A DNA stretch of 64,000 nt, taken from assembly GCA_947247005.1 (NCBI GenBank), contig OX365953.1, positions 8,933,001 to 8,997,000 on the forward strand, in the 5' to 3' direction. Numbering within the stretch: the stretch's first letter is position 1; the number at the start of each line of letters is the position of its first letter. The position numbers were made by a program, and so were the translations under genes. This DNA is from Spisula solida. Its lineage: Eukaryota; Mollusca; Bivalvia; Venerida; Mactridae. The notes under the pieces are model-generated. The model was not told where the DNA came from and ran no database searches. It saw nothing but the letters and a program-made list of their open reading frames with translations. Positions 1 to 14,100 of this stretch are shown here, piece by piece.

Positions 1-112
1 GAAATTTACCAATGTGTTGATATGGGACCATCCGGTATGTTATTCTGGAATTATTTGGCAATTAATTAATAACTGTGTTGCATATCGGCTTTTGTTAGGT
101 AAAGATCGGCCT

Positions 113-371
113 AATACACCAGGTAGTTGAAACCACGCCACCCCAAAACCACGTAGATGTGGGGATTTTTACTTTTGCCCCTCAGGGCCATACAGTTGGT
201 AAACCCCCCACCAATCGCCCCCGTCCTATACATCACGGGGATAGTTACCACTATATTTCCCCGCTTTTGTGCGCGAAACAAAAGCCCTGCACTCACACGG
301 CAGTGCGGGTCTATAGGAAAGGTAAAGTCATGGGGCCGTTTCGCCGCCGTGGTTTCAATTGACTGGTGCAT
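113..371. mobile_element. Miniature inverted-repeat element, family 1 (copy A)
   Basis: About 260 bp bounded by imperfect inverted ends: CACCAGGTAGTTGAAACCAC on the left and the complement of GTGGTTTCAATTGACTGGTG on the right. Related copies are at 14489-14748 and 56494-56803. The short ORFs crossing it in several frames are by-products of its GC-rich interior. Confidence 0.75.
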
Positions 372-1740
372 AGGGGCCCATATTTAACGAAAAAGATAAT
401 AGAAAATCTGACAGGGAAGGCAGCACTCAAACTAAACAGCCGACATGCAGAAAACATCATATACCACAATTACAATGCCTAACGCACAACTGAACAGTAA
501 AAGCACAACTGAACAGTAAAAGAACTTGATCACTGATGTCTGACGAATTAGGTAATTTTGTGATTTCTGACGAATTTGGACCAAAGAACAAAACTAACCG
601 CAACGGTCATTACCGCATTGATCAATACGAATACTACTAACGATGTACAAAGTACTTAATAACTATTGAGAACGAAGTGTGCTGAAGCCATTTCTAAAGT
701 TGACGTCAGGTAATAGTCGTTGTATGTGTGAGGTAGCGTTCAGATATTTTACTTGGATATAGATCTACTCTAAAAATCCCTTGGACAGTGAAGGGAATCG
801 TTAACTCTAGTGTGTTGTTTATGTTGTTTGTGTAATGTGATAAAAAACACTAATGGTAAATTCATTCCGACTTTAAATTCGCTGAGAAAATGTTCAATAT
901 TTCCAGAACTCATCTTGAATTTGCTCTAATAAAACTGAACGACAACTTTTGATAGATCCTCGATATATATATATGAATATATTCATGATGTCATTTAAGG
1001 AGGTACGCGCACCTTTGATCTAACCCAGTTATATTCTGATATCCTCATCCAAGAGTTACACAGCGGGCATTGACTTTAAAGCGACACTTCGTGCGCTCTC
1101 TGGTAAACGTTTCTGTGGAATCAAGTTTCTTTGCAATCTTCAAAAGTGTCTATATGTGTCTTCCACGCGAGTCGTCAGTTGCTTACCAAATAGATTGTTG
1201 GTTTTTACTGGTTATTGGTGAGGTCAATTAGGTGTTCGTCGTGTATATAAAAACCAGAACAAACTTTCCTCACATTCTTTATTTAAGGTGTTCACCACAT
1301 GAGAAGTTGCCAGTAGTTTACAAAACAGCTAGTTACATGTAGTACTGCATGGATGCTAGTTCAGTTTGTTTGGTCAACTGTTTAGCGTATAAGACTATAC
1401 CAATCTTCACGAGGTAAACGTCATTGACGGTTATTGGTACATAAACATCCGATTGAACTTTCCTCGCACCCTTCATTAAGAAGTTTGTCAGTTGCTTGCA
1501 AGAGTTAGTAAGCACTCGTTTTTGGTCCATGTGGTAAGGCTTTATCGAGCCATTAACAGCACAATATCTGCCAAACAGGGATATAATGAAAATAGGGCTG
1601 ACGAATTTCCAAGATCAGTGGACATTATAACTACACCAAATCGTCAGGAACACCATCATATCAACAGCAAAACCGTGTATGGTATTTTATCATAAAAACA
1701 CTAAATCATATGCCATTTTATCAATCACATCAGTATGAAA

Positions 1741-1852
1741 TTATACGGGATTCCGCCATAACAGCTCCAAATCGTATGGGTTTTTAAGCATAACAACTCC
1801 AAAATGTATGGGTTTTCATCATAACAACTCCAAATTGTATGGGATTTTATCT
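1741..1852. repeat. Degenerate 34-36 bp tandem repeat (copy A)
   Basis: About three units of CATAACAACTCCAAATTGTA plus TGGGTTTT, with a more diverged unit upstream. Copy B equivalent is 16065-16176. Confidence 0.7.
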
Positions 1853-2023
1853 TTTATTTTTAGCTTTAAGATATCAGCTCCTTTCACAGGAACTAAATGT
1901 AACCACTTATTTAGTTCAGTTAAAATCATCGTCCTTCAAACTTTCTAAGTTCACAAATCTCTAACATTTAACATCTGGTAGTTTCCTCATTTGAATACAT
2001 GAAACATGATTGGCAAACACTGG

Positions 2024-2100
2024 GTCATGTGACATTGTGATGGATGAATACTACACGGTCACATGACTTAAATCACATGATCTTACAATAGTCACATGAT
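2024..2100. promoter_or_regulatory. Cluster of four CACATGA/M-box-like sites (copy A)
   Basis: GTCATGTGAC (2024), GTCACATGAC (2058), ATCACATGAT (2072) and GTCACATGAT (2091) lie within 77 bp. This palindrome is the extended E-box preferred by MITF/TFE-type bHLH-ZIP factors (established knowledge). The function here is inference. Copy B has the same sites at 16349-16425. Confidence 0.35.
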
Positions 2101-3911
2101 TTTTCTACATAGAAGACACATAAATATAATCCACATTGATCAGTTAAGGCTGTACACGCCTATAAAATGAATGACACAACTCTTATGACAATCATCATTC
2201 AATAGTATAAAAACACATAGCTTCACAAAAATCAATATTGCAGTTGACAGCTGACTTATTCAGCTGTCTTACCTAAACAACAATAGCCATATTGTTCCAT
2301 TTGAACAATACACATCAACTGATCTACATGTAAACCACATACACACAAGGACCAAGAGAGGTGTGAGAGAAGAAAGGGGGCAAACCGAAACAGAAAATGG
2401 CACAACTCAAACGTAGTTCAAAATTTAAAACATCAATGTATACAGAAGTAATAGCCGTCTTCATTTTTAATAGTTAAATGAAGACTCAAAATTTGTATAC
2501 ATTGTAATAAAGACGGAAGGGAAATGAAAACTCGACTCGGAAACAAAAATGAGTAATAAATTAATGGTAAAGCTTACAATTTAGTATTTCACATTAAAAC
2601 GTTACAATGGGGAAATATACAGGTGGTCAAACTTGAAGTTACCACCACGATGTTTGTTAAACTAACATGAAACACCTTGTAATCAGCAGTTTAAAGACGT
2701 AAAATTTAGTTGAAACACCTAATGCAGTTATCACCCCGTACATAAAACGTTTAACACAAGGTATTGTCCTATGGCACACATGCTTGATAAGTTTATTGCT
2801 GAATACGATCACTGAGATATGATAAAATGTAATGAAACAATTTGTTCAATGAAAACCAAAAATAAATGATATGCACAGGAGAACGTTTTAAACATCATCT
2901 TTTAATCTTTTGCACGAAAATTGTCAAATAGACTAGCTAGCTAATTTCAAAACAGGGTAAGAAACAAGTCGTACTGAAGTGGGAAGATGAACGAATAATA
3001 AACGAAATTTACAGGAGAAATGAGATAGACATATTGATATATAAGAACATTGGAGTAACAACGTGACTCTTCATTCACATGAGTTCACATTCATTCCTAG
3101 TATCACATATGGCAACATAAGGACTATAAAACTCCAGTCTCTCCTCAATAGTTGACTGTGAACAACCGTATTCAAAATCTGTCACATAAACATACATGTC
3201 TAAACAGATCTTATCAATAAATCAGTACATGTAAGTATGCATACAATCGTATTATCTTGTAACAATGAGTGTTAAAATGAACACAATGCAGAGTTTTCGC
3301 AAAACAAAATAGTAAAATTGAATGAAATTCCAATTTTACACAGTGGATAATGTGTGTGTGTATAAAACACATGGATAAAATATCCCAAGTATAAATGCAA
3401 GTAATATTGTAATGAGATAACCATGTCTTCAAATCAAGCACAACCACGCTCGTATATAAACAGTCTGTTCTGCTTATAAATCATTTAAAATGAATTTTAA
3501 TCATTACGATAATAAATTTTCTGACATTTGTTGCAGAGTTGGCATGAAAATCCATAAATATCATAGCAGCTTTAACAACAACGTACCAGTAGAGAATGCC
3601 GAACGAAGTGATAACCATAATATCCCAGCATTTTCTTACCAATGTCTGGTAACAAATCAATAGAATCCACAAGGTATTATTTTAACATGTGTCAGCTTAA
3701 GTGAATACACGATACAAAATTCACGAACAAAAATCACAGTTCATTTTCATTTAAAAGTCTGACGAAACTTTTTCAATTCAGAAATCAAAATTATGCACCA
3801 CACTTTAATAAAAAAATCCCATGTCCACTTGGGGAGTACTAACATTGTTGTCTATAGAATGCTGACAGGGAGTTTATCAGCATCCAGGAAGCGCCACAAT
3901 CATTCACATTT

Positions 3912-3987
3912 TCACGAACTTATTTTCTCACATGTTGGACAATAAAATGCTCCGGTCTCGCATGCAGGGCACTTATTGCAGCCAATC
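3912..3987 (-). CDS. Candidate Cys-rich terminal exon (copy A)
   Basis: Identical in its coding part to 18236-18311, including acceptor, five cysteines and TGA stop. Identity here is not evidence of constraint, because the surrounding noncoding sequence is also almost unchanged. Confidence 0.28.
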
Positions 3988-3999
3988 CTATAAATAGAA

Positions 4000-6900
4000 A
4001 TAAGAACAGGAATCAATAAATGTCAATCACTTCCTTCGTGTCTGTACAGACAAGATTAACAATATATCAATCAATTGTCAATCAATTAAACATTTAAATT
4101 TGATGGAACCAATCAAACGCATGTTTACATAAGAGCAAAATTAACACACGATTCTAAAGGCAATAAGTAAAATAGCCAATTACATGTACAGTATAAAGCT
4201 TGGAAATCTGACACTAAGTTAAGCCAATCGAACGGCAGTTTACTACCAAACTATAAACTATCTATGCAAACCAGTTGTTCGTCGGTCCATATAAATACTA
4301 CTGAAGACGACAGCATAATTGTCTATTTGTATACATAAAACCACAAAAGCATCTTAAGCGAACAAACTACAGCCTTCAAATACAAATTTAAGCATTTTAT
4401 GAGACAAAATAAATATCTAAGTAAATTAATCATAGTTACGTAATATGGCAATAGCGAAATAATTGGAATTCAAATTGTGACACAGATATTAATATACTTA
4501 TGTTTGTCCCTTCACCAATAAAAATAAATTAGTAAACCGTGTATACATATTGAAATGGCAGTTAAAGATTATGATGTTTTGCAATATGTTGAAGTTCAAA
4601 CACTTCAAGTTTGTGCCATAGCCCTTGCTAAACAGCCGTACCGTAATACGATATTTGTTTCTTTTTAAATCCACACTATAGTTACATCATTGAAACAACG
4701 AGTCTGTTTGGACGATAATTTTCAAACATTGACTTAAATAAAGAGAAAATGGACTTGATTTATTTTGTTCTAAATAAATAGAAAAGTCATGATTAAAGTC
4801 TTAAGTGTTTATTTTGTAGCTAACATCAAATGCAGAATATCGACATTGCATCATGCACAAACTGCTTATTAGATACTAGTTCAATACTTTCATCACAATG
4901 CCCATAGCTGTGCAGTATATGCCTCATCAATTAATGCATGTGTTAGTATTATGGATTACGTAAACATTAGTAATATAATTCACCATAAGGAATTAACCGA
5001 CACGATGAAATGAACATTATACTACCAACATATCGATGCAAAGATGAGCATTTTACATAAACGCGTAATCACAACCACACTTGAGAAATCGTATTCATTC
5101 TGTGTTGGTCTTCAGATTGTAGTTGAATGAATAGCGAAACGGTACAAATGGACATGAAGATTGTTCTCTTAATATTAAGGGGTCTTATTATTAATAATAA
5201 CATCAAGGAATTAAGAGAAAAATGCTCTAGCTACTTTTGTATTTAAATGGACTTAAAAAGGTTATGTTTTAGTGCATGAGAGAGGCAATTGTTGAATGTT
5301 TTAATATTAACTGAAAGCTGATGTTCACAAAACGTGCATGCACGAAGTAACAATGGGAAGAATATAGGAATCTTGGTATACATTTTTGTAGAACCAGAGG
5401 CATCGTGCATATCATGGTTAGTTCAACATACACACTCTCACCGTTATTATAGATCTTTTATAAATTGTATTCAAATACAATAAAATACATTGACTATAAT
5501 TTCGGTAATAAACCTGTTTTAAAATTCAGCATTCACTCATGACACAGACAGACCAATTGACGAAGTGATAATATAACTAGTAATTTCAATCAAGAATGCA
5601 ATTATGAAGCACTGTATTTTGAAAATGTTCCTTAAGAATCGTTGAATATGGGTCTTTAGACTTGTGTCATTATGCAGAGATAGCTCACTGTTGTAGAGTT
5701 ATTAACATATTTCTGTCTTAAATTCAATTTTCAAAAATACAATTGATAAAAGATCCATATCAATCCAGAAAAGCTAATAAAGCACAAAGGAAAAACACAA
5801 AACCCCACACACGTATGAACACAGCTGATATTGAACATTCCAGTAACAACTATATACATTTACAAAATCTTAGATACGTGCTTTATTCAATAAACAAGTA
5901 TACAAACAATGTTCACAAACAAATGTAGACAAATATTCACAAAAATTCATGCAGTATTTCATGGCCCTTGCTATAAACATTTTCTAAAACAAGTTCACAG
6001 CCAGTTGCCAGAGTAATTGGTCAAGCAAATAAGCAAGTTTTTCACACATTTAACCAGCTAAGAAATATACAATAAACATTGCCTAACAACAAATCAACTT
6101 AGATCATGTAATTACACACAAAGTTAGATAATGCAAGAAAAATAATGTGTTGGTTAAATTTATGCTTCTGAAGTGATTGTGAATAGGATTTTTTCTTGGA
6201 AAAAAAATTGCTCTGGAATCTATAACATATTAATAGCAAATACAACCAAATAGTTGAACATATGTACTAAGTTATTTTAAAATATCTCTTGTAAGCTAAA
6301 GTCATCATCCGGAGATTATGAAGATTAAAAGGCTGATGTAACACTTTTGCAGGAAAGATGGAGCGAGCTTTGACTCCTTTAATGGTTGAATTGGTTACGC
6401 TTAGAAATGAAATATTCCAGTAGAATCAAGAATCTGACAAAATGTTTCAAGTCACGTGGGAAATGACTATATTCACTATTCTATATTGCCACTGGATGCA
6501 AAGAATAAGTTGTAGTTAAGTGAACTGTCTAGAAAACTGCACTATAATGCATACCTTTCAGATAAAAGCAATTAAGAGTGAATAAAATACACACAAAAAT
6601 TACATGAAGCAAAGGCAGCTCAATCTAAAGCCACAGATGGGTGAAAATATGAAGCAAGACTAACAGCTGATTGTGATCTATAAATGCTAATAAAGATGGT
6701 AAAATAGTACCAATCATGAGTTGAAAGATCTAGTGTGCAATGTTTATATGTTTATACAAATACATTGGCTAACTAGCACACTACAGAAATTGTACAACAG
6801 TCTAAATATATATATATATATATACGCTATACAACACTACATACGAAGAAGCACTGGGTTACAGTATACAAGTCACTGGAATATTCAACAAGAACTGGTA

Positions 6901-9660
6901 CTAGGTAAAATAGACATCCAATAACCATTATTCACTAATACAATAGACTGTGAGAATTGTGTTCAACTAGGGTCAGTTTGTGTTTCATAACACTCAACTA
7001 GTGTTCTACTACGATCAAATACATACTATCTCGTGTGATTTGACACAAGTTCAATGCATTTTTTACGCACACAAAATGGTCAAACTAAAAGGAACAAATG
7101 ATTCAAAAGCTTAACTGTGGTCATAATAAACAAAACATATAAAGTATGACTCTATGCGTATTACTTTTGAATTTGTCATTATTGATCTGATTTCAAATAA
7201 TTTCCGATCACATTTTTTATTAAAGATTACAGCAAAGACTAGAGAAATAGAATATATTGCGTGTGTGTAGTTTAATTCTATGACTAAATTTGAACACAAC
7301 TCTCTGTTTGTCCATACAAGGTAAGATAATGGTTACTGTTTACTTACATGTATATTTCACGATGAGAGTTTAGTTTAAGTGTGTGTTTTTACTGCGAGTG
7401 TTGGTAATTCTGTACGTGCGGCCCACCAGGGTGTTGGACTGGCAAAAGAAACAAATAAACTCAACCTCATGCAAGAAAAAAACCAAAGTATCGGTAAACA
7501 ATGTCAGGCAAGGATGTTGCTATCGGATGTAAGGGCCCCATTCATCAATGTTAATTCATTCTAAGCACACACACTGAAAACATATATTCTGCAGACAACA
7601 AGACTTCCCGAAACCTGTTAGTCCGACAGACACGACCTGATTTGGACTTACAAATGTTCATTGTCAATCAGTTCGAATGTATGGCGCCTTGTTATATATA
7701 GTAATCTACTTAAAAAGTCAACCTAATTCACAGATCTATTCGACCCTTGTCTGTCTGAATATCTGACATGTTTAAATCTTTCATCTACTCTTAGCGTTTG
7801 TTTTAATCATATATATGCAATTAACCTTTTTTTACATAAGGGTGTTTTTTTTCATGCTACAACTAACGTTTTTTAACCAAACTGTTAATGTTACAGAAGA
7901 ATGATCCTCATTTTAATGGTTAATCAATACAAACATAGGCTGACATGAATGAGTATCCGAATAAAAGGGATAAGGACGAATAAGACAGAAAACGCACATA
8001 AAGTTTCATTTACCCGTAGATTATACTAACATTTGACAAGATATTTAACGATATTGATATTTGAACTGTTGATTTGTTACAGATGATACTAACAAGGTAC
8101 ATTTGTTTGCCGAGAAAATATTCTCGATTACAGAAAACGGACATCAAGTTCTATAGAATAGGTCTACAATGAGTTTATCAGATAAACTACAGGAAAACAT
8201 ATTTTGTTGAACGTTTGTCTACATTTCTATATTTGATCGGAATCTGGTTTTATTTGATATTATTCAGATAATGCAGATAGTATACCCAGCAATTACAAGA
8301 ATATCTATTGGTTATATCTAATAATAGGTGATGAAGAGGCATCTAACAAGGAATACATCTACATAATGAGTTTGATCAGTCAACGTAATTACTAGAAATA
8401 CAGATGAAAGTGTGCTTACAGAAGGTTTATTTATGTTAATATATATATATATCATTAAACTTATATGTTACTGTATTTGGACTTTACACTTCAACATTGG
8501 GTTAATACTTTATAAAATGTTTTAACTATAAAAGAACTGTGATGGATTTATGTACTGTACATAGGAATATTCATGTTTCAACACCGTGTCAAAAACAGCC
8601 GTACTTCCATGTAAGTTTTAACAAGGTACTGTATACTGTATACTGTATGCAGTGTACATAATAAACAATGAGATGTAAATGACGATCGGATAACTGTTTT
8701 ATGTGAGCACTAATGCAAAGATTAAACTTGCACACAGATTCAAGTTTTTCAAAAACTAGAAAGGGGTCTGCAATATCAATATGTTTCAGTATTACATACT
8801 CCTACAAACCATATCTTTCTCCAAGTTGGAGTTTTTTTATGAAATTTGGCTTTGGTGTGTAGGTAAGGTTTTGCTCAGTGCTTTTATAAAATATGGTACT
8901 TGTTATTTAGAACCAATCATTGGGGGTAAACACATATCAACAGCAGAACAATTTTAATTTGGACAATATCATGTTTTCGACACAGTTAACATGAACATTT
9001 GTTCTGGTCAAACATTTCCAGCACGCAATAAAATATTGACAGCTATTTTCTGAAGCCTAACGCATAATTGGCGCATATATATCATCTAACATAGTATAAT
9101 ATTTCTGGCTTAGGACACACAATACGTGGCAAACTGTTAACACTGGGACCACATGATATAGTACACAAAATAAGATTGATACTTAATTTTATATATTATA
9201 ATTTATTTTCTCGACTGTAACAAATGAATCAATGACTCTGACTGGTTACGAACCAACGTTGGTGATTGTTCATGAACTTACCCCCCCCCCCCGCCCCTCT
9301 GTTTGATCAACCACTCCCAATGGATACAGAGCCTCAGCAGACCAATAAACAATCATTACTAGTCTCATGATCATGTTCTGTATATTAACACAATGTCAAA
9401 AACCATTGATGAGTCTTACAGGTTCATTTAAAACACCTAGCAAAAACTTTTATAACAGAAACAAGCAAAATCATTATCCAATGAATAAATATCAGTAAAA
9501 CAAGGATGTGGAATATGGAAATTGTTTAACATATAATAATCTAACCAGATCGTAACTTTACACTCAAATAATATATTAATTGATAGATACTGACTTTTTA
9601 AAGTCCAATAAACATATAATAGTTGTACAATGAATGTATGTTTAAAATTCTGATCAGATA
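4000..9660. other. Noncoding stretch, copy A
   Basis: AT-rich with TA runs near 6808 and 8445, a poly-C tract near 9281, and short ORFs without domains. No gene, RNA gene or mobile-element end was recognised. It may include intron sequence of the candidate small gene. Confidence 0.5.
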
Positions 9661-9665
9661 CATAC

Positions 9666-9721
9666 AGTAAGAATATCATTTTTTGATAAATGGGCAATTC
9701 ATCAAATTTAAATGCTTCCAT
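9666..9721 (-). CDS. Candidate small Cys-rich protein, exon 1 (copy A)
   Basis: Identical to 23985-24040, with the same strong start context and phase-2 GTATGT donor. Its partner exon is at 3912-3987. If the gene is real, the tandem duplication doubled it. Confidence 0.28.
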
Positions 9722-10201
9722 GGCGGACTAAAATACTTAAGTGTTAATAATTAAAAATACATGCAAGTAAGCTTAGCAAAGGAAGCCGTTAGCTTTGATA
9801 GGAATATATGCTTTATTCTCTACATGCTTAGGACAGGGCGGCAATCACATGGGTGCATGGCCAAAGGAAGAGGTCTTAATTGAAATTATGTATGATATTA
9901 TTGTCACCTCCGATTCTATCATTACAAGATTTATGTGAATTGTAACAACGAAGTATTGATGAAAATACATAATAATTCATATAATGCATAATTATGCTCG
10001 TATAAATAATTTGTAATAGAATGTATATTGTATTATGCTCTTTAACAGATGAACAAGGGCAATTATGTACAATTTTGAACAAACAAAAACACGCACATAT
10101 CATTAAGCAGGTTTAGAAATTATGTACATAATTGCCCTTTATTCAAACAATATTGGATGAAAATAAATGAATATAATTATTTTATTCTATGGTTAAGGGT
10201 T

Positions 10202-10335
10202 TTACACAGCAAACATTGATTTACCTTGTAGAGGAAAATGCTGCATCTGGTGTGGGGCATGAGGTCCCTGTCCTGGGGTCTGTCCAGGCAGACCTTGAAC
10301 ACCAGACTGGGACATCACATGGGGCTGCATTGAGC
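10202..10335 (-). pseudogene. ATXN2 exon 18 duplicate (copy A)
   Basis: Near-perfect copy of the last ATXN2 exon, with acceptor, stop and AATAAA signals kept. It belongs to the downstream duplicate, whose upstream exons are missing, so it cannot make ataxin-2 unless it acts as an alternative 3' terminus for a transcript reading through copy B. Confidence 0.85.
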
Positions 10336-10741
10336 CTGTAACAATCAAACAGTGAATAATGACAACCAGAAATGCATGAAAATTTAGATATTCACATTTC
10401 ACAAGTTATCAGTCCATTATGCATGATTGGGCTTTCTACAGTTTCTACTTATTACCATACATGACGATGACCCTGTTTTTTATATATTACTGAAACTCCA
10501 AATTTTCAGTCAACAACAATTTGTGCGAATATTTAATAATGTTGCACAAATCGATTCCTCATAAATATTCCGGATCTTACATTAAGCTTTGAATGTTAAA
10601 GCATTGAGACAAACTAAGTCTTATGATTTATGACCATAGATTGAATTTTAAATAAAAAAGGACAATTAAAGCATAAAATATAAAAAGATAAAAAAGTAAG
10701 CATTTCAATGATATGCTAAGCTACTCTACCTGAGAACTTAC

Positions 10742-11138
10742 CAGGCATCGGATGACCCTGGAACTGGTGAGGAGCTTGTAAATGAGGGTGATTTAGTTGT
10801 CCTGATGGTGGCATCATCACATACTGTGGTTGCATATGTGGTGAGTGGTGTGCCTGCATACTGAACGTTCCAGACGTCGGCACAGATGAGTGCTGTGGGA
10901 CGGAGGAAAACTGTTGACCGCCAGCCGAGCCCTGCATCTGCATCGGGTGTCCCGATGATGTGTACGGATTATACAAGGATTGCATGTTCTGTGGTGATGT
11001 TGGGTTGTGGGGACTTTGTTGTAATGGAGGATGATTCGGCATATTGGGTTGGGCGTAGCCCTGAGGGGGCTGTGGTGTGCCTGATGATGGTGGATGGGGG
11101 CCAGGGTTTCTGATTGACGTTGAAATGGAGGCTGGTAT
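10742..11138 (-). pseudogene. Fused ATXN2 exon 9/exon 17 remnant (copy A)
   Basis: From 11108 down to the donor at 10742 this matches exon 17 almost perfectly, but the 5' third with the Gln run is absent. From 11109 upward the sequence instead resembles the start of exon 9, its acceptor and about 50 bp of intron (compare 34708-34790), at visibly lower identity. The hybrid exon has a usable CAG acceptor. Read in exon 9's phase, however, exon 17 is frameshifted (YQPPFQRQSETLAPIHHH...) and stops after about 100 codons. Reading exon 17 correctly would need a phase-0 partner. No exon 1-8 homology is seen in 11190-14376. Confidence 0.85.
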
Positions 11139-14100
11139 CTGCAAGCAAAATTTGATTTGTATAACATTTGAGTTGACTGTCTTGAGACAAAGGGAGACAA
11201 TAATTACCGGTGATAGTGTATGATTCTAAATAGATTGTTTCCCTTTGGACATTTGACACCATTTGTTTAAAGCGAAACGAAATGCTAGCTCTGAATAAAA
11301 ATGGCCCCGGTCAAAAAAATGAATATTCAAATATAATGACTTTCTATTAATTTGTGTGATTCCACAGTTTTTTGTTATGATGGTTTCAGAGCCTGAAATC
11401 AGATCAAGCTTCATTTTTAAAGTTCTATATTTCTAGTGAACGTCACACATTTACTGACGGCTGACCTTGGACACGTGACCGCAATACATAACAAACATCT
11501 ACGCAGTGATCTCCCTTTGCCGATACCGAGTTAAATTATAAAATAGCAATATGCGACTGACGAAACAGTTGTTTCAGATGAGTTTTATTCAATACACATC
11601 TGAAAATTAAAATAATCTAAATTCGATGCATTTACCGTAAAATAAAGACCCCCCCCCCCCCCAAAGATATATTGTTCGTGTAACGTTTATTTGATTTCGT
11701 TATCGATTGATTTCAGGTTATAAGTTACATTGGGCACTATGAAATATTAGGAAACATAGGTCTACCGTTCTTCATTTATTTTAAAACGCAGATTATAGTG
11801 TATACAACATTCGAACACTTGTTCATTGAAATAGTGTAATACATCGACAATGTACGGTGTGCATCAATAAACGATAGTTTGTACCTGCAGTGGAAGTCGA
11901 ACCTACACTGAACGGCGTTATATTACCTAACAATGTGAAGTACATCGTGACCACATTAGACCACTCAGCTAGCGCAACACCCATCCCGGAAATAGCCAGT
12001 ATCAAGGAGATTACATCACAACATCAGAAATAGGTTGATATGTATAAAACAACATATGATTCTGTTTTGGTATTTTGTCGCTAGAAATATTTCAGTTTAC
12101 AGTGCAGCTCTGCTATATTTGAAAATACGCTACAGATTTCCTCATAGTAGGGGTGGCTCCTGAAATGCCGGAAGTGGTATATGGGGATACATGTAGACGG
12201 CTTCACGGTTAAAATTCTGAGCCTAGGACATCGTCGCTTGTTGATTTATGCTAACAATGTAGTTTATTTGTTTTATGCTTATATATGTATAATAGAATCA
12301 TAAATATTAGGAATGTCTGCCTACATACGTGAGTATGATATGATACAGTTGTTGTGTGTGGACATAGATGGTGTAGTAGAGTCTGAACTTTGTTCTAATC
12401 AATATGATTCGGCTTTTCCAAATTGTTTTTAGAATGTTGATTCCGGCGGAAGGTAATGCCAATTTTACCTCTCCTCATCCGCCCCCCACATCACCTCCGT
12501 CTGGTTGATAACACTACCTACCTTAATAGAAATCTCAACGTAATTAAAGAGTATGGTGTTGTATCGCTTGTATTGAAGACTATGCATAATTATGAGAGTA
12601 AGTTGGTATATTTTCTATTGTTCTGCCCCCGATCTCCCGAAGCACCCCAAGTAGAAATCTCAACTCAAATTGAGTTTTTTCTAAATTCAGAGTTTGAATT
12701 AGAGATGCATGTACATCTGAAGCTCCATGATTTTACTGTAAAAAACTCGGAATAACATTTCAGATTAGTCATGCTAATTTTGAGTCCAGCCTCGCTTGGA
12801 AATTAACCTAAAGACACATGAAAATATTTGAGATGAAATATTGCTCAGATTGAGATGCTTCTAGAGATCGGGGCCAGATCTTCTACCGCCGTGCCAGTGT
12901 GACTCAATTATATTACTTGTACCTCAACAACATCAACAATTGTAATGGTGCTGTATGGCATGCTCTAATACAGTTTTTATTGGCATAGATCTCGAGACCG
13001 ACATCATTGGTTCGGTGACCGGAGTATCTTGTCTTGCTTGAAATAATTAAGAATCAAAATTTTGCATCATTGCAAATAAAATCACGTATCTGACAGGAGA
13101 AAATAGGTTTCAAGAATGTGAACGTTAATTACCTATTATTGCTCTAGTGACATTTAGGTCGTGATAATATGAAGGAGTATGGCATTGCCTAAAATAGGGG
13201 ATTCATTCATCCATGGGTAATAGATCAAAATAGATTAATACAGTTGTTAATGAGTGTGTTCTGTAAATGGAGGAATTTGCTATTTACAACATGGACATTG
13301 TATATTTGACTTATTCAAAGGAGCACTTGCTTGTTTATCAAATATAATACATGTATAGATACCTTTGTGAATCTGAGAACGCTATATATTTGTAGATATG
13401 CTTTCGGCATAGCCAAGATCTCATCATCATGAAGATTCACTTAGGGCAATGTGAGCTTTACCTCAGATACTTAACTGCCCCCCCCCCCCCCCTAGTCCTG
13501 TTCACAACCTACCTTATGTGGTGAAAACCTCAACATCATTAATGGTATGGCGTTGTACATATCGCATGCTTCCGGTCATAGGAGACATAAATCCATGACT
13601 TTGGTGCAATCTCCCGTGTCTTACCTTGCACATGATATGCGTATATGAGTGGGACACATCGTCACATTCTTCTGAATTATCCTGATCTTGAACTCTTCTA
13701 TCGGACTTTTGAATGACAACTCTAGATATCGACCAACTGGTGACATTCCTCGTGGACCAGTCGAGAACGAGAGGTAGTGATAATAAACTCATTTCCCGTT
13801 GTGACGTCAAGAACGAGAGATGTATGTAACAATAACCACGATTGTGACGTCAAATATAGTCAGAGGTGGGTGGATAATTATTAGGGAACATTGTGTACGA
13901 GTCTTAAAATGACCAGTCCACGAACGTTTTGAACACACCTCGGACATGTATACATGTGGGTGTCGTTTTCCTTGAACATATATTATTTTTCACCTGGGCA
14001 AGTGCCTCGGTGTGGCTTTGCATAGCTACGGGCCTACGATGGGCATACACGGGACTTTAGACATAAGACAATTGACGACAGCGGGGCACCTCGAATGATT

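Larger units (their letters stand above)
1..11108. repeat. Tandem segmental duplication, copy A
   Basis: Nearly identical by eye to 14377-25427. The offset drifts from 14376 at the left to 14319 at the right through small indels. Examples are an extra 19-bp direct repeat near 484-522 and about 30 extra bases near 756-786 in copy A, and different TA-run lengths near 6808 and 8445. The left limit is cut by the window edge. The right limit falls inside ATXN2 exon 17. Confidence 0.95.

Noticed and set aside
111..387. Overlapping ORFs on both strands (also at 14533-14748 and 56376-56790)
   Set aside because: All lie in one inverted-repeat miniature element, appear in several frames at once, and diverge between copies without codon-level constraint.
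9281..9291. Poly-C and poly-G tracts (also near 11651, 13479, 28988, 53869 and 63200)
   Set aside because: Simple homopolymers with length variation between duplicate copies; no function inferred and prone to sequencing error.
10817..11262. Alternative-frame ORFs over the copy A fused exon
   Set aside because: They are shifted frames of ATXN2 exon 17 caused by the breakpoint, or its complement.
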